The notes under the pieces are model-generated. The model had not been told where the DNA came from. It made no database searches and was given only the letters and a program-made list of their open reading frames with translations. Below, piece by piece: positions 7,516-18,071 of a stretch of 64,000 bases of DNA (within the stretch, counting starts at the first letter, position 1; each line of letters starts with the position of its first letter). Origin of the DNA: Xanthobacteraceae bacterium. Its GTDB lineage: Bacteria > Pseudomonadota > Alphaproteobacteria > Rhizobiales > Xanthobacteraceae. The position numbers were made by a program, and so were the translations under genes. Where the stretch lies: assembly GCA_029266425.1 (NCBI GenBank), contig JAQSWY010000011.1:62001-126000 (forward strand), in the 5' to 3' direction.

Positions 7516-8585
7516 TCCAGGTCGAGCGCACCGTCATAGACGGTATGCGCCGCACCATCGCCGGGCTCGATCGCGCCGAGATGGATCACTTCCTCGCCGC
7601 CATCGGCAAAGGCGTCCGCCACAGTCTCGGCGTCGCCGGCATCGCACACCACCACCATCCCGATCCCGCAATTGAAGGTGCGCAGCATCTCCGCCTCATC
7701 GACGCCGCCGACCTGCGCCAGCCAGCGGAACACCGGCGGCACCGGCAGCCCGGGAAGATCGATCCGGCCGATCGTGCCCTTTGGCAGCACCCGCGGCAGG
7801 TTCTCGGTCAGGCCACCGCCGGTGATATGGGCGAGCGCCTTGACCTTGCCGGTCGAGCGGATGGCGGCGAGCGCGGACTTCACATAGAGCCGGGTCGGCT
7901 TCAGCAATGCTTCGCCAAGGCTATGGCCATGGCAGAACGGCGCTTCGGCGTCCCAGGCGAGACCGGAGCGGTCGACGATGCGGCGCACCAGCGAATAGCC
8001 GTTGGAATGCACCCCGGACGAGGCGAGGCCGAGCAGCACGTCGCCCGGCTGTATGTTCGGGCGCGGCAGCAATTCGCCGCGCTCCACCGCGCCGACCGAG
8101 AAGCCGGCAAGATCATAGTCGCCATCGGCATACATGCCCGGCATCTCGGCGGTCTCGCCGCCGATCAGCGCGCAGCCGGCCTCCGTGCAGCCCTTGGCGA
8201 TGCCGGCGACGATGCTGGCGCCGACCTCGGGGGCGAGCTTGCCCGTCGCAAAATAGTCGAGGAAGAACAGCGGCTCGGCGCCCTGCACCACGAGGTCGTT
8301 GACACACATGGCGACGAGGTCGATGCCGATCGTATCGTGCTTGCCGGTCTCGATGGCGATCTTCAGCTTGGTGCCGACCCCGTCGGTGGTGGCGACGATC
8401 AGGGGATCCTTGAAACCGGCGGCCTTGGGATCGAACACCCCGCCGAAGCCGCCGATCTCGGCATCGGCGCCGGGCCGGCGGGTCGCCTTCACCAGCGGCT
8501 TGATCAGGTCGACAAGGCGGTTGCCGGCGTCGATATCGACACCTGCATCGCGATAGCTGAGGCCCTTATCCGTCTCGCCCATCAT
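7503..8585 (-). CDS. purM: Phosphoribosylformylglycinamidine cyclo-ligase
   Basis: Closes the imidazole ring (FGAM to AIR) with ATP in purine synthesis. The 360 residues include the ATP-binding [11 protein letters not shown] near residue 65, [11 protein letters not shown] and [11 protein letters not shown], all family signatures. Two consecutive ATG codons (8585, 8582) follow GGGGGAG almost directly, so either could be the start. It forms an operon with purN downstream. Confidence 0.96.
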   Translation of the reverse strand: MMGETDKGLSYRDAGVDIDAGNRLVDLIKPLVKATRRPGADAEIGGFGGVFDPKAAGFKDPLIVATTDGVGTKLKIAIETGKHDTIGIDLVAMCVNDLVVQGAEPLFFLDYFATGKLAPEVGASIVAGIAKGCTEAGCALIGGETAEMPGMYADGDYDLAGFSVGAVERGELLPRPNIQPGDVLLGLASSGVHSNGYSLVRRIVDRSGLAWDAEAPFCHGHSLGEALLKPTRLYVKSALAAIRSTGKVKALAHITGGGLTENLPRVLPKGTIGRIDLPGLPVPPVFRWLAQVGGVDEAEMLRTFNCGIGMVVVCDAGDAETVADAFADGGEEVIHLGAIEPGDGAAHTVYDGALDLECPL

Positions 8586-8643
8586 CTCCCCCGAAAGGCT
8601 CTGCGCGGATTAGCGTCTAATGGAGCAGCCGGCAAGGGCAGGG

Positions 8644-9804
8644 TCATTTCCGCCACGCGTGCTCGATGGCGAGCGCCAGCAATCCCGCCGCCAGCCCCCA
8701 GAAGGCCGACCCGATTCCGGCGAGCGAGACGCCGGACGCGGTGACCGCCAGCGTCAGCACCGCCGGGAAGCGCCGGGTGACGTCGTGCAGCGCGGTGCCG
8801 AGCGCGTTCACCAGCGGACCCAGCAGCGCCAGCCCGGCGAAGGTCGCGACCAGACCGGCCGGCAGCGCCGCGATCAGCACCACCATGGAGGCGCCGCCAA
8901 TGGCGAGCACCAGATAGCTCAATGCATAGAACGGCCCGGTCATCCAGCGCTTGTCGGGGTCGGGATGGGTGTCCGGTCCGGTGCAGAGCGAGGCGGTGAT
9001 GGCGGCGAGATTGCTCGTCAGCGAGCCGAGCGGCGCGGTGATGAGCGAGGCGATGCCGGTGGTGGCGAGGATGGAGGTGACCGGAGGCTTGTAGCCGGCG
9101 GCCTGCAGCACCGCGAAGCCGGGCAGGTTCTGCGAGGCCATGGTGACGAGATAGAGCGGCAGGCCGACGCCGATGAGCACCTGAGGATCGAAGCTCGGGA
9201 CGATCAGGGCGATGCTCGGCAGCGGGATCTCGCTCGGCAGCGGCCCCACCCGGCCGAGCGCGAAGGCGAGCACGACGCCGACGCCAAGCACCACCAGCAC
9301 CGCACCGAATGGGCTGACGCGGCGGGCAATGAGGAACAGCACCACCAGCGGCAGCACCAGCGCCGGGTCCGCCTGCGCCGAGGTGAACACCGCGGTAGCG
9401 AAGCGGAACAGCACGCCGGCCAGCATCGCCGCGGCGATCGACACCGGAATGCGCTGCACCAGCGTGCCGAGCGGCTTCACCGCTGCGGTCAGCACGATCA
9501 GCACGCCGACGAGGAGATAGGCACCCGTCGCGGTGCCCACAGTCAGGCCATGGGAGGCGGCGATCAGCGCCGCGCCCGGGGTCGACCAGGCGGTGATGAT
9601 CGGCATGCGGTAGCGCACGCTGAGATAGAGCGTCGTCAGCGCCATGGAGAGGCAGAGGCCGACCACGCCGGAGGAGGTCTGCTCGGGGCTTGCGCCCACC
9701 GCCTGCGCAGCGGCGACAATGAGCGCGAGCGTGCCGCCGAACCCGACCAGGGCAGCGACGACGGCGGAAATGACCAGGGAAGGGCGCATGGACAGGCGGC
9801 TCAC
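8644..9804 (-). CDS. BenE-family benzoate/aromatic acid transporter
   Basis: 386-residue integral membrane protein with 11-12 hydrophobic segments. It contains the family signature TAWSTPGAALIA near residue 70 and SLCTGPDTHPDPDKRW in a conserved loop, typical of BenE/YdcO transporters. The characterised member imports benzoate with protons. No benzoate catabolic genes lie nearby, so the substrate is uncertain. It shares orientation with purM-purN but is separated by 58 bases upstream of purM and is probably independent. Confidence 0.88.
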   Translation of the reverse strand: MSRLSMRPSLVISAVVAALVGFGGTLALIVAAAQAVGASPEQTSSGVVGLCLSMALTTLYLSVRYRMPIITAWSTPGAALIAASHGLTVGTATGAYLLVGVLIVLTAAVKPLGTLVQRIPVSIAAAMLAGVLFRFATAVFTSAQADPALVLPLVVLFLIARRVSPFGAVLVVLGVGVVLAFALGRVGPLPSEIPLPSIALIVPSFDPQVLIGVGLPLYLVTMASQNLPGFAVLQAAGYKPPVTSILATTGIASLITAPLGSLTSNLAAITASLCTGPDTHPDPDKRWMTGPFYALSYLVLAIGGASMVVLIAALPAGLVATFAGLALLGPLVNALGTALHDVTRRFPAVLTLAVTASGVSLAGIGSAFWGLAAGLLALAIEHAWRK

Positions 9805-9935
9805 GCGGGCGGGAGCCGCCTTGTGGCATGTCCAGCCGGTGTCGTCACCGCTTCGCCCGTGTTGCCGCAGCGGCAGTCCGCCTTGGCAAGCGGGCGGTAC
9901 GGGACTATCTCCTTGGACGGGAACGCCGCAAAAAG

Positions 9936-10466
9936 ATGAACCTGCCGAACATCATAACCATCGCCCGCATCTTTGCGGTGCCGGTGGTGGTCTGGGCCAT
10001 CGTGTCGGGGCGGCCCGCCATCGCCTTCTGGCTGTTCCTGGCGGCGGGCATTTCGGATGCCATAGACGGCTTCATCGCCAAGCGCTTCGGCCTGCAGAGC
10101 GAGCTCGGTGCCTATCTCGATCCGCTGGCCGACAAGGCGCTGCTGGTCTCCATCTATGTCACGATGGCGGTCGCCGGCCATGTGCCGCAATGGGTGGCGA
10201 TCGCCGTGGTGTCCCGCGACATAATGATCGTCTCGGCGGTGATCCTGTCCTGGGTGCTGGACAAGCCGGTGACGATCCGCCCGCTGGTGGTGTCCAAGCT
10301 CAACACCGCGGCGCAGATCGCCTTCGCCGCCTTCGTCCTCGCCTCGCTCGGCTTCGGCTTCCCGCCGGGACCGGCCTTCGAGCTCGGCATGGTGCTTGTC
10401 GGGGTGCTGACCGTGCTCTCCGCCGCCGCCTATCTCGGCGAATGGGCGCGGCACATGGCAGCGTGA
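9936..10466 (+). CDS. CDP-alcohol phosphatidyltransferase (PgsA / cardiolipin synthase-like)
   Basis: 176-residue membrane enzyme that transfers a phosphatidyl group from CDP-diacylglycerol to an alcohol. The full catalytic motif is present: D41-x2-D44-G45-x2-A48-K49-x8-G58-x3-D62-x3-D66. About five membrane segments. The ATG at 9936 is used because the family starts directly with NLPNIITIAR. The acceptor (glycerol-3-phosphate or another) cannot be fixed from sequence. It precedes the AI-2E permease and hdaA, a frequent order in this bacterial group. Confidence 0.88.
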   Translation: MNLPNIITIARIFAVPVVVWAIVSGRPAIAFWLFLAAGISDAIDGFIAKRFGLQSELGAYLDPLADKALLVSIYVTMAVAGHVPQWVAIAVVSRDIMIVSAVILSWVLDKPVTIRPLVVSKLNTAAQIAFAAFVLASLGFGFPPGPAFELGMVLVGVLTVLSAAAYLGEWARHMAA

Positions 10467-10481
10467 GAGCGCTTGTCGTGA

Positions 10482-10584
10482 GCATCCTTCGAGGCTCGCT
10501 GTGCTCGCACCTCAAGGATGAGGTTGCGCGCAAAGGAAGAACCTCATTCTGAGGTGCCGGCCGAAGGCCGGCCTCGAAGGATGC
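10482..10584. repeat. Two-armed palindromic repeat, family 1, copy 2
   Basis: GCATCCTTCGAGG opening arm and CCTCGAAGGATGC closing arm. The right arm contains its own small palindrome GCCGGCCGAAGGCCGGC. It lies directly after the phosphatidyltransferase gene. Confidence 0.85.
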
Positions 10585-10707
10585 TCAAGCCGAGCTACAT
10601 CGCCCGCGTCCCGTTTGTCCTGTATCAATGAATCCGGCGTACCAAGCGTAAGGCCAGGTGTGTGTGTAAGGGCCAAGTCTAAAGCGTCGTCGGAAGGTAC
10701 GGTTCGG

Positions 10708-11796
10708 ATGTTCCTGCATCGACAGGTGAAGTTCTGGCTGGCGGTGCTTGTCGGCTTCGTTCTGGTGTGCTGGCTGTTGAGCGGGATACTGGTGCCCTTC
10801 GTGGCCGGCCTCGCGCTCGCCTATTTCCTCAATCCCGTCACCACGCGGCTGGAACAGTGGGGCGTCGACCGGCTCATCGCGTCGCTGGTGGTGATCGGGC
10901 TGGCGCTGATGTGCATCATCCTGCTGCTGCTGCTGGTCGTCCCCATTCTGGGCGCCCAGCTTGCCGCCTTCCTCGAGCGCCTGCCGGAATACATCCTCAA
11001 GCTCCAGTCGCTCGCCACCGGTGAGGGCGCGCAATGGCTGCGTTCGGTGATCGGCGACCGCCTGCCCAATATCCAGCGCAACATGAGCGACCTCGTCACC
11101 CAGGGCGCCGCCTATCTGCTCACGTTCCTGCAGTCGATCTGGACCGGGGGGCAGGCGCTGCTCTCGCTGTTCTCGCTGCTGGTCATCACCCCGGTAGTCG
11201 CCTTCTACATGCTGAACGACTGGAACCGCATGGTGGAGAAGGTCGATTCCTGGCTGCCGCTGAACAATCGCGAGACGATTCGCGAAATCGCCCGCGAGAT
11301 GGATGGCGCCATTGCCGGCTTCGTGCGCGGCCAGGCGGCGGTGTGCCTCATCCTCGGCGCGTTCTATTCGGTGGCGCTTACCGTTTCCGGGCTGAATTTC
11401 GGCCTCGTCATCGGCTTCGTCTCCGGCGTCATCACCTTCATTCCCTATGTCGGCTCGCTCACCGGGCTGGTGCTGGCGGTCGGCGTCGCCATCGTGCAGT
11501 TCTTTCCGGACTGGAGCATGATCGCGATCATCGCCGGCATCTTCCTGTTCGGGCAGTTCATCGAGGGCTACATTCTCTCGCCCAAGCTGGTCGGCGACAG
11601 TGTCGGCCTGCATCCGGTGTGGCTGATGTTCGCCTTGCTCGCCTTCGGCTATGTGCTCGGCTTCCTCGGCCTGCTGCTCGCCGTGCCGTTGGCGGCGGCG
11701 ATTGGCGTGCTGATGCGCTTTGCGCTCTATCAGTATCTGCACAGCCCGCTCTATACCGGGGAGGAAACCGACCCGGCCGACGGCGAAGTGAGCTGA
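10708..11796 (+). CDS. AI-2E family (PerM-type) membrane protein
   Basis: 362-residue membrane protein of the AI-2E transporter/PerM family with about eight hydrophobic segments. Conserved blocks include PFVAGLALAYFLNP near the N-terminus, the central amphipathic soluble part, and the C-terminal IAGIFLFGQFIEGYILSPKLVG. Despite the family name, real substrates vary and are unknown here. The ATG at 10708 follows GGAAGG at 10692-10697. An in-frame start 93 bases further upstream would add a hydrophilic stretch not typical of the family. It ends 18 bases before the likely start of hdaA, suggesting one operon. Confidence 0.87.
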   Translation: MFLHRQVKFWLAVLVGFVLVCWLLSGILVPFVAGLALAYFLNPVTTRLEQWGVDRLIASLVVIGLALMCIILLLLLVVPILGAQLAAFLERLPEYILKLQSLATGEGAQWLRSVIGDRLPNIQRNMSDLVTQGAAYLLTFLQSIWTGGQALLSLFSLLVITPVVAFYMLNDWNRMVEKVDSWLPLNNRETIREIAREMDGAIAGFVRGQAAVCLILGAFYSVALTVSGLNFGLVIGFVSGVITFIPYVGSLTGLVLAVGVAIVQFFPDWSMIAIIAGIFLFGQFIEGYILSPKLVGDSVGLHPVWLMFALLAFGYVLGFLGLLLAVPLAAAIGVLMRFALYQYLHSPLYTGEETDPADGEVS

Positions 11797-11814
11797 GAAG
11801 AAGTGAGCCGAGCC

Positions 11815-12522
11815 ATGGCTGCTCGCCAAATCCCCCTCGATCTGCCCCATCCCGAGAGCCGGACGCGGGCGGACTTCCTGCTCGCGCCCTCGAACCGGGA
11901 AGCGCTGGCGCTGATCGACGCCTGGCCGGACTGGCCGGCGCGCATCGTCGCCTTGACCGGGCCCGAAGGCTCCGGCAAGAGCCATCTTGCCAGCATCTTC
12001 GCCGCGCGCAGCGGCGCCACGGTCGTCGCTGCCGCCGCGCTCGACGCCGCCGCGGTGCCGCGTGCGCTCGCCACCGGTGCGCTGGTGCTGGAGGATGTCG
12101 GGGAGGGGGCGCTCGACGAGGCGGCGCTGTTCCATCTGATCAACCTCGCCGGCGAGCAGCGCGCCAGCCTGCTCATCACAGCGCGACGCGCCCCGGCGGC
12201 GCTGGCTGCCGGGCTCGCGACTGCCGATCTCGCCTCGCGGCTGCGCGCGGTGCCGGTGGTCGAGATCGGCGCCCCCGACGACGCGCTGCTTGCCGCCGTG
12301 GCCTTCAAATTGTTTGCCGATCGGCAGCTCACGCCGGAGGACGGGCTGGTGAGCTTCATGCTGGCGCGCATGGAGCGCTCGCTCGCCGCGCTGCGCGATC
12401 TCGTCGCCGCGCTCGACCGGGAGGCGCTGGCCCGCAAGCGCCCGCTCAACAAATCGCTGGCGTCCGAGCTGCTTCGCGCGCAATCCGGCACCGGGGGCGG
12501 CGAATCTGACGAAGATGCCTGA
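11815..12522 (+). CDS. hdaA: HdaA, regulatory inactivator of DnaA
   Basis: 235-residue AAA+ protein related to the ATPase core of DnaA. With the sliding clamp it stimulates ATP hydrolysis on DnaA after replication starts. QIPLDLP at residues 5-11 fits the clamp-binding motif at the N-terminus of Hda proteins. Walker A is GPEGSGKSH (49-57), and a Walker B-like VLEDV lies at 91-95. The C-terminal DNA-binding domain of DnaA is missing, as expected. The ATG at 11815 is preferred over an in-frame GTG at 11803 because it lies at better distance from GAGAAGAAG. It follows the permease closely and precedes ppk. Confidence 0.9.
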   Translation: MAARQIPLDLPHPESRTRADFLLAPSNREALALIDAWPDWPARIVALTGPEGSGKSHLASIFAARSGATVVAAAALDAAAVPRALATGALVLEDVGEGALDEAALFHLINLAGEQRASLLITARRAPAALAAGLATADLASRLRAVPVVEIGAPDDALLAAVAFKLFADRQLTPEDGLVSFMLARMERSLAALRDLVAALDREALARKRPLNKSLASELLRAQSGTGGGESDEDA

Positions 12523-12619
12523 TCGACCGGCGTTCACGGCGCGTCATTGAGCGGTCATGATGGACAGCGAAGGTCCGGCGCGGCAGATGCCGGAGGGCGT
12601 GTATAAGGGAGGCACGACC

Positions 12620-14818
12620 GTGGCGCAGCAAGAGGGGCAGTCGGTGGCGGAAGCGATTCGTGAGCAGGTGGTCCCAGTCGAGGCCGCACCCGATCCGATG
12701 ACGAGCTCGGATCGCTTCATCAATCGCGAGCTGTCCTGGATTCAGTTCAACCGCCGCGTGCTGGAGGAGGCCGCTAATCCTGCCCACCCGCTGCTGGAGC
12801 AACTGCGCTTCCTCTCGATCTCCGCGAATAATCTCGACGAGTTCTTCATGGTGCGCGTCGCCGGCGTGAAGGAGCAGGTGCGCGAGGGCTTCACCGCCAA
12901 GAGCCCGGACGGCCTGTCTCCGTCGCAGCAGCTCGTCGTGATCTCCGCCGAGGTGGCCGAGCTCGGCAGTGACCAGCAGGCCCGCTGGCGCGCGCTGCGC
13001 GTCGCGCTCGCCGGCACCGGGATCGTTCTGGTCGACGGCGCCGACGTGAAGAAGAGCGATCGCCAACAGCTCGACGAGCACTTCCTCAATCACGTCTTCC
13101 CTGTGCTGACGCCGCTCGCCATCGACCCGGCGCACCCTTTCCCGTTCATTCCGAATCTCGGCTTCTCGCTGGCGCTGCAGCTCTCGCGCATCAGCGACGG
13201 GCGCGCCATGAACGCGCTGATCCGCGTGCCGGCCAAGATCGACCGCTTCATCCGCCTGCCGGACGCCGCGGGCGTCGCCCGCTTCATCACGCTGGAACAG
13301 ATGATCGGCCTCTATATCGGCCGCCTGTTCCCGGGCTATCAGGTGAGGGGGCAGGGCGGCTTCCGCGTCATCCGCGACAGCGACCTTGAAGTCGAGGAAG
13401 AGGCCGAGGACCTCGTCCGCCTGTTCGAGACCGCGCTGAAGCGCCGCCGTCGCGGTTCGGTGATCCGCATGGAGGTTGATGCTTCCATGCCGGAAGAGTT
13501 GCGCAACTTCGTTGCCCGCGAGATCGGCGTCGCCGGCGACGAGATCTTCCTGGTCGAGGGCGTTCTGGCGCTGAACGAGTTCAACCAGCTGGTGTCGCTG
13601 GAACGGCCGGACCTCAAGTTCAAGCCCTATAATCCGCGCTTCCCGGAGCGCATCCGCGACCATGCCGGCGACTGCTTCGCCGCGATCCGCGAGAAGGACC
13701 TCGTCGTCCATCACCCCTATGAGAGCTTCGACGTCGTGGTGCAGTTCCTGCGACAGGCGGCGCGCGACCCGAACGTCGTCGCCATCAAGCAGACGCTCTA
13801 CCGCACCTCGTCCGACAGCCCGATCATCAAGGCGCTGGCGGAAGCCGCCGAGGCCGGCAAGTCGGTCACCGCGCTGGTCGAACTCAAGGCCCGCTTCGAC
13901 GAGGAGGCCAATATCCGCTGGGCCCGCGACCTCGAGCGCGCCGGCGTGCAGGTGGTGTTCGGCTTTCTCGAGCTGAAGACCCACGCCAAGCTCTCGCTCG
14001 TGGTCCGCCGCGAGGGTGGAACGCTGGCGAGCTATTGCCATGTCGGAACCGGCAATTACCACCCGATCACCGCCCGCATCTATACCGACCTGTCCTATTT
14101 CACCGCAGATCCGGTGATCGGCCGCGACGTGGCCCGCATCTTCAACTTCATCACCGGCTATGCCGAGCCGGCGGAGCTGGAGGCCATGTCGGTTTCCCCG
14201 CTCACGCTGAAGCAGCGCATCCTCGACCATATCGAGGCCGAGATGGGCTTCGCCAAGGGCGGCAAGCCGGCCGCCATCTGGCTGAAGATGAACTCGCTGG
14301 TTGACCCGGTGATCATCGACGCCCTCTATGAGGCGAGCCAGGCCGGCGTGCCGATCGACCTCGTGGTGCGCGGCATTTGCTGCCTGCGACCGGGCGTGCC
14401 GGGTCTGTCCGACAATATCCGCGCCAAATCCATTATCGGGCGCTTCCTCGAGCATTCCCGCATCTATGCCTTCAGCAATGGCCACGGCCTGCCGCATCCG
14501 AAGGCGGCGGTCTATATTTCCTCGGCCGATCTCATGCCGCGCAACCTCGATCGGCGCGTAGAGGCGCTGTGCCCGATCGTCAATCCGACGGTGCATATGC
14601 AGATACTCGACCAGATCATGGTCGCCAATTTCGAGGACAACCAGCAGAGCTGGCGTCTGTTGCCCGATGGGACGTCCGAACGCATAGTGCCCGGCCCGGG
14701 CGATGAGTCTTTCAACGCCCACCAGTATTTCATGACAAATCCGAGTCTGTCCGGGCGTGGCAAATCCATCAAAGAATCGTCTCCGCGTAGCCTCGTACGC
14801 CGCCGTGAACGTTCGTGA
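12620..14818 (+). CDS. ppk: Polyphosphate kinase 1
   Basis: Makes polyphosphate reversibly from ATP. The product is about 732 residues, with the N-terminal [19 protein letters not shown] block, KTHAKLSLV containing the phosphorylated histidine (about residue 455), HVGTGNYHP, and the C-terminal [13 protein letters not shown]. The GTG at 12620 is chosen because GGGAGG lies 7 bases before it; an ATG at 12557 in the same frame has no ribosome site. ppx follows at once and overlaps if its earliest start is used, so synthesis and breakdown of polyphosphate are coupled at one locus. Confidence 0.95.
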   Translation: MAQQEGQSVAEAIREQVVPVEAAPDPMTSSDRFINRELSWIQFNRRVLEEAANPAHPLLEQLRFLSISANNLDEFFMVRVAGVKEQVREGFTAKSPDGLSPSQQLVVISAEVAELGSDQQARWRALRVALAGTGIVLVDGADVKKSDRQQLDEHFLNHVFPVLTPLAIDPAHPFPFIPNLGFSLALQLSRISDGRAMNALIRVPAKIDRFIRLPDAAGVARFITLEQMIGLYIGRLFPGYQVRGQGGFRVIRDSDLEVEEEAEDLVRLFETALKRRRRGSVIRMEVDASMPEELRNFVAREIGVAGDEIFLVEGVLALNEFNQLVSLERPDLKFKPYNPRFPERIRDHAGDCFAAIREKDLVVHHPYESFDVVVQFLRQAARDPNVVAIKQTLYRTSSDSPIIKALAEAAEAGKSVTALVELKARFDEEANIRWARDLERAGVQVVFGFLELKTHAKLSLVVRREGGTLASYCHVGTGNYHPITARIYTDLSYFTADPVIGRDVARIFNFITGYAEPAELEAMSVSPLTLKQRILDHIEAEMGFAKGGKPAAIWLKMNSLVDPVIIDALYEASQAGVPIDLVVRGICCLRPGVPGLSDNIRAKSIIGRFLEHSRIYAFSNGHGLPHPKAAVYISSADLMPRNLDRRVEALCPIVNPTVHMQILDQIMVANFEDNQQSWRLLPDGTSERIVPGPGDESFNAHQYFMTNPSLSGRGKSIKESSPRSLVRRRERS

Positions 14819-14822
14819 GCCT

Positions 14823-16340
14823 ATGATCGAAGTGAGCCGCGAGGCGCCGGGGCGCCTCGTCGCCGGCGACCCCGTCGCGGTGATCGATATCGGCTCCAAC
14901 TCCGTCCGCCTTGTCGTCTATGAGCGCCTGTCGCGCTCGCCGACGCCGATCTTCAACGAAAAGGCGTCGTGCGGCCTCGGGCGGGAAGTCGCGACCACGC
15001 GGCGACTGAACACTGACGCGGTGGAGAAGGCGCTTGGCGTGCTGCGTCGCTTCCGCGCGCTGTGCGACCACATGGGCGTCGGCCGGCTGCAGGTGCTCGC
15101 CACCGCCGCCGCGCGCGACGCCATCAACGGGCCGGACTTCATCGCCCAATGCTCGGCGATCTGCCGTACCGAGGTCGAGCTGCTCTCCGGCAAGCGGGAG
15201 GCACAGCTCTCCGCGCTCGGCGTGGTCTCCGGCGTGCACCGCGCCAATGGCGTTGTCGGCGATCTCGGCGGCGGCTCGCTGGAGCTGGCCGACTTGCATG
15301 GCCACCGTATCGGCTCCGGCGCCACCTTCCAGCTCGGCGGCCTCGCCTTGCAGGACGCCTCCGGCCGCTCGCTGAAGAAGGCCGACAAGATCGTCAAGGA
15401 TACGCTGGCGAAGAGCACGCATCTGGAGCATCTGCCGGGCCGCACCTTCTATGCGGTCGGCGGCACCTGGCGCGCGCTCACTCGCCTGCACATGTGGCAG
15501 CGCGGCTATCCGCTGCATGTGATGCACGGCTATATGCTGCCGGCCAAGGAGGCGCTGGAATTCTGCCGCGTCATCCGCCGCGTCCCGGTCGACACCCTCT
15601 CCAAGATAGAGATGGTGTCCGAGGTCCGCCGTCCGCTCCTGGCCTATGGCGCCCTGGTGCTGGAGCACATCATCCGCATCGGCGAGCCGGAGCACATCCA
15701 CGTTTCCGCGCTAGGCGTGCGCGAGGGCCTGCTCTATGAGGCGCTCGCCGACGAGGAGCAGCGCACCGATCCGCTGATCGCCGCCGCCTCCGAACTGAAC
15801 TGGCTGCGCTCGCGCTCGCCGCGCCATGGCGAGGAACTGGCGGAGTGGACCGACAAGTTCATGGCCTCGACCGGCATTGACGAGAGCGTCGAGGAGAAGC
15901 GGCTGCGCCACGCCGCCTGCCTGCTCGCTGATATCGGCTGGCGCGCCCATCCCGACTATCGCGGCGAGCAGAGCCTGAACATCATCGCTCATGCCGCCTT
16001 CATCGGCGTCGACCATCCGGGCCGCGCCTTCCTCGCCTTGTCGATCTTCTACCGCCATGTCGGCCTGGTCGACGACGAACTCTCCCCGCGCATCCGCGAA
16101 CTGGTGACGACGCGCCTGCTCGATCGCGCCCGCATTCTCGGCGCGGCGATGCGTGTCGCCTATCTCGTCTCCGCCTCCATGCCCGACACGCTGCCCTCGA
16201 CGCCGCTCACCGTCGATCGCGGCAAGCTCGTGCTGCATCTCGAAGGCGAGTTCGCGCAGCTCGCGGGCGAGCGCATCGCCTCGCGCCTGAAGACGCTCGG
16301 CCGGCTGATCGGCCGCGATGCGGTGATCGCGACCGGGTGA
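14823..16340 (+). CDS. ppx: Exopolyphosphatase / pppGpp phosphohydrolase family
   Basis: Removes terminal phosphates from polyphosphate; relatives also act on pppGpp. 505 residues of the ASKHA fold, with VIDIGSNSVRLVVY at residues 20-33 and VGDLGGGSLEL as phosphate-binding loops. A C-terminal HD-like helical domain (from about 315) follows. The ATG at 14823 lies 5 bases after the ppk stop. In-frame GTG codons further upstream overlap ppk and cannot be excluded. Confidence 0.93.
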   Translation: MIEVSREAPGRLVAGDPVAVIDIGSNSVRLVVYERLSRSPTPIFNEKASCGLGREVATTRRLNTDAVEKALGVLRRFRALCDHMGVGRLQVLATAAARDAINGPDFIAQCSAICRTEVELLSGKREAQLSALGVVSGVHRANGVVGDLGGGSLELADLHGHRIGSGATFQLGGLALQDASGRSLKKADKIVKDTLAKSTHLEHLPGRTFYAVGGTWRALTRLHMWQRGYPLHVMHGYMLPAKEALEFCRVIRRVPVDTLSKIEMVSEVRRPLLAYGALVLEHIIRIGEPEHIHVSALGVREGLLYEALADEEQRTDPLIAAASELNWLRSRSPRHGEELAEWTDKFMASTGIDESVEEKRLRHAACLLADIGWRAHPDYRGEQSLNIIAHAAFIGVDHPGRAFLALSIFYRHVGLVDDELSPRIRELVTTRLLDRARILGAAMRVAYLVSASMPDTLPSTPLTVDRGKLVLHLEGEFAQLAGERIASRLKTLGRLIGRDAVIATG

Positions 16341-16354
16341 TCTCTAATTTCACG

Positions 16355-16455
16355 CGCCATCCCGGACGGCCGCAGGCCGATTCGGCATCGCAGGAAGATC
16401 ATGCGCGGGAGTTCACGCGATCCCGGCTTTCCGCTTCGCTTCGGCCGGGACGACG
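16355..16455. repeat. Palindromic intergenic repeat, family 2, copy 2
   Basis: CGCCATCCCGGACGGCCGCAGG opens and GGCCGGGACGACGG closes, matching the copy after ndk. It lies between the convergent ppx and rnd genes. Confidence 0.7.
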
Positions 16456-16479
16456 GCTTAACGGGAAGAATGCACTTCC

Positions 16480-17637
16480 CTACTCCCCAGGCTGGTCCAG
16501 CGCGATCACCCGGCCGCGCTGCATGGCGAGCGCAAGGCGGCCCGCCTTCAGCGCCAGCGCCCGCTCGCCGAACAGTTCACGGCGCCAGCCGCGCATTGCG
16601 CCGACCTCGGCCTCGTCCTCGCTGGCGATCTGTTCGAGATCGTCCACCGTGGCGATGATCTTGGCGGCGACGCCGTGCTGCTCGGAGGTCATGCGCAGCA
16701 GCACCTTCAGGAGCTCCACCGTCGCCGAGGCGCCGTTCGAGAGCGGCCGGTCGCGCTCGATGCGCGGCAGCGTCTTCGGGTCGCGGGCGAGCCCGGCCTT
16801 CACCGCTTCCAGTATCTGCTCGCCGGCGCGGGAGCGCTCGAACCCCTTGGGGATGGAGCGCAGCTGGGCGAGGCGTTCCGGCGTCGTCGGCTGCTGCGAG
16901 GCGATCTCGCCGATCACTTCGTCCTTCAGGATGCGCGAGCGCGGCATGTCGCGGCCCTGCGCCTCACGCTCGCGCCACGCCGCCACCTCGATCAGCACGC
17001 CGAGCTCGCGCGGCTTGCGGGCGCGCGAGCGCAGCCGCTCCCAGGCGTGCTCCGGCTCCTGGCGATAGGTGTCGGGCGAGGTCAGCACCGCCATCTCCTC
17101 GCTGACCCATTCGCTGCGGCCGCGCTTGGCGAGGTCGGCGTCGAGCTTCACGAACACGTCGCGCAAATGGGTGACGTCGGCCTCGGCATAGGCGATCTGC
17201 GCCGCTGATAGCGGCCGGCGCGACCAGTCGGTGAAGCGCAGCGACTTGTCGAGCACATGGCCGGTGAGGCGCTGCACGAGCTGGTCATAGGAGATGGAAT
17301 CGCCATGGCCGAGCACCATGGCGGCGACCTGGGTGTCGAACACCGGATGCGGTACGATGCCGGCGAGGTGCCAGACGATCTCGATGTCCTGCCGCGCGGC
17401 ATGGAACACCTTCAGCACCTGCTCGTTCGCCATCAATTCGAAGAAGGGCGCAAGGTCGAGACCCTCGGCGATGGCGTCGACCACCACCGCTTCCTCGGCG
17501 CTGGCGAGCTGGACGACGCAGAGCTTCGGCCAGAAGGTCGTTTCCCGCAGGAATTCGGTGTCGACCGTTATGAACGGATGGCGCGCGAGACGTTCGCAGG
17601 CACCAGCGAGGTCGGATGTCGAACTGATCATGTCCAT
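16480..17637 (-). CDS. rnd: Ribonuclease D
   Basis: 3'-to-5' exoribonuclease that trims tRNA and other small RNA ends. 385 residues. The DEDDy catalytic set is visible: D26 and E28 (VDTEF), D84 ([11 protein letters not shown]), Y150 and D154 (YAEADVTHL). One HRDC domain follows from about residue 210. It is convergent with ppx. Confidence 0.95.
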   Translation of the reverse strand: MDMISSTSDLAGACERLARHPFITVDTEFLRETTFWPKLCVVQLASAEEAVVVDAIAEGLDLAPFFELMANEQVLKVFHAARQDIEIVWHLAGIVPHPVFDTQVAAMVLGHGDSISYDQLVQRLTGHVLDKSLRFTDWSRRPLSAAQIAYAEADVTHLRDVFVKLDADLAKRGRSEWVSEEMAVLTSPDTYRQEPEHAWERLRSRARKPRELGVLIEVAAWREREAQGRDMPRSRILKDEVIGEIASQQPTTPERLAQLRSIPKGFERSRAGEQILEAVKAGLARDPKTLPRIERDRPLSNGASATVELLKVLLRMTSEQHGVAAKIIATVDDLEQIASEDEAEVGAMRGWRRELFGERALALKAGRLALAMQRGRVIALDQPGE

Positions 17638-17752
17638 GCTCCTTGCTTCATAACGGAGCCGGAGCGGTATTGTCAGCCGGAAAAGCTGAGGATTTGTGAG
17701 GGAACTGGTGCGTTGTGGGCTCGTTGCCCTCTATCGGAAGAGGAGAGACGCC

Positions 17753-17956
17753 ATGCGCGAGACCACGATACCCACCGACACGCCTCGCGAGCAGGAGCGC
17801 CGAAACGAGCAGGAGCGCCGGAAACTGCGCTCCACCGGTGACTCGCGCGTGGTCCCGGGCGGTCGGCAGCCGACGCAGACCACGCAGCCTTCCCTCGGAG
17901 ATCCGGAGAACGCTCCCGGAGCGCCTGCCACGACGCCGGAGACGAAGCGCGATTAA
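17753..17956 (+). CDS. Small hydrophilic protein of unknown function
   Basis: 67-residue, highly charged protein rich in Arg, Glu, Pro and Thr, without hydrophobic segments and probably disordered. Support comes from a strong ribosome site (AAGAGGAGAG) 5-10 bases before the ATG and an open frame in a gap between real genes. It runs from the rnd promoter region towards the DUF992 gene. I do not recognise the family. Confidence 0.5.
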   Translation: MRETTIPTDTPREQERRNEQERRKLRSTGDSRVVPGGRQPTQTTQPSLGDPENAPGAPATTPETKRD

Positions 17957-18030
17957 TAATGCTCGCGCAAAGCGCTGACGTTGGGGTGCGCGTCGGCGTG
18001 CCGTGCGCTAAATAATACCCCTGGGTCCAT

Positions 18031-18068
18031 GGGGCCGGCGAGGCCGGCCCCGGCTTTGGGGGATTTTG
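18031..18068 (+). terminator. Strong hairpin ahead of the DUF992 gene, terminator or leader structure
   Basis: A perfect 9 bp stem (GGGGCCGGC at 18031-18039 with GCCGGCCCC at 18043-18051) with loop GAG is followed by GGCTTTGGGGGATTTT. It ends about 20 bases before the next ATG, so it may terminate the small gene upstream or form part of the leader of the gene downstream. Confidence 0.4.
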
Positions 18069-18071
18069 ATC

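Noticed and set aside
8620..9939. A 439-codon rightward open frame opposite the BenE gene
   Set aside because: Antisense shadow; composition rich in Arg, Gly, His, Gln, and the opposite strand encodes a membrane protein with family signatures.
10585..12537. A 650-codon leftward open frame opposite the permease and hdaA
   Set aside because: High-GC shadow with His/Arg/Gln-rich composition, opposite genes with clear motifs.
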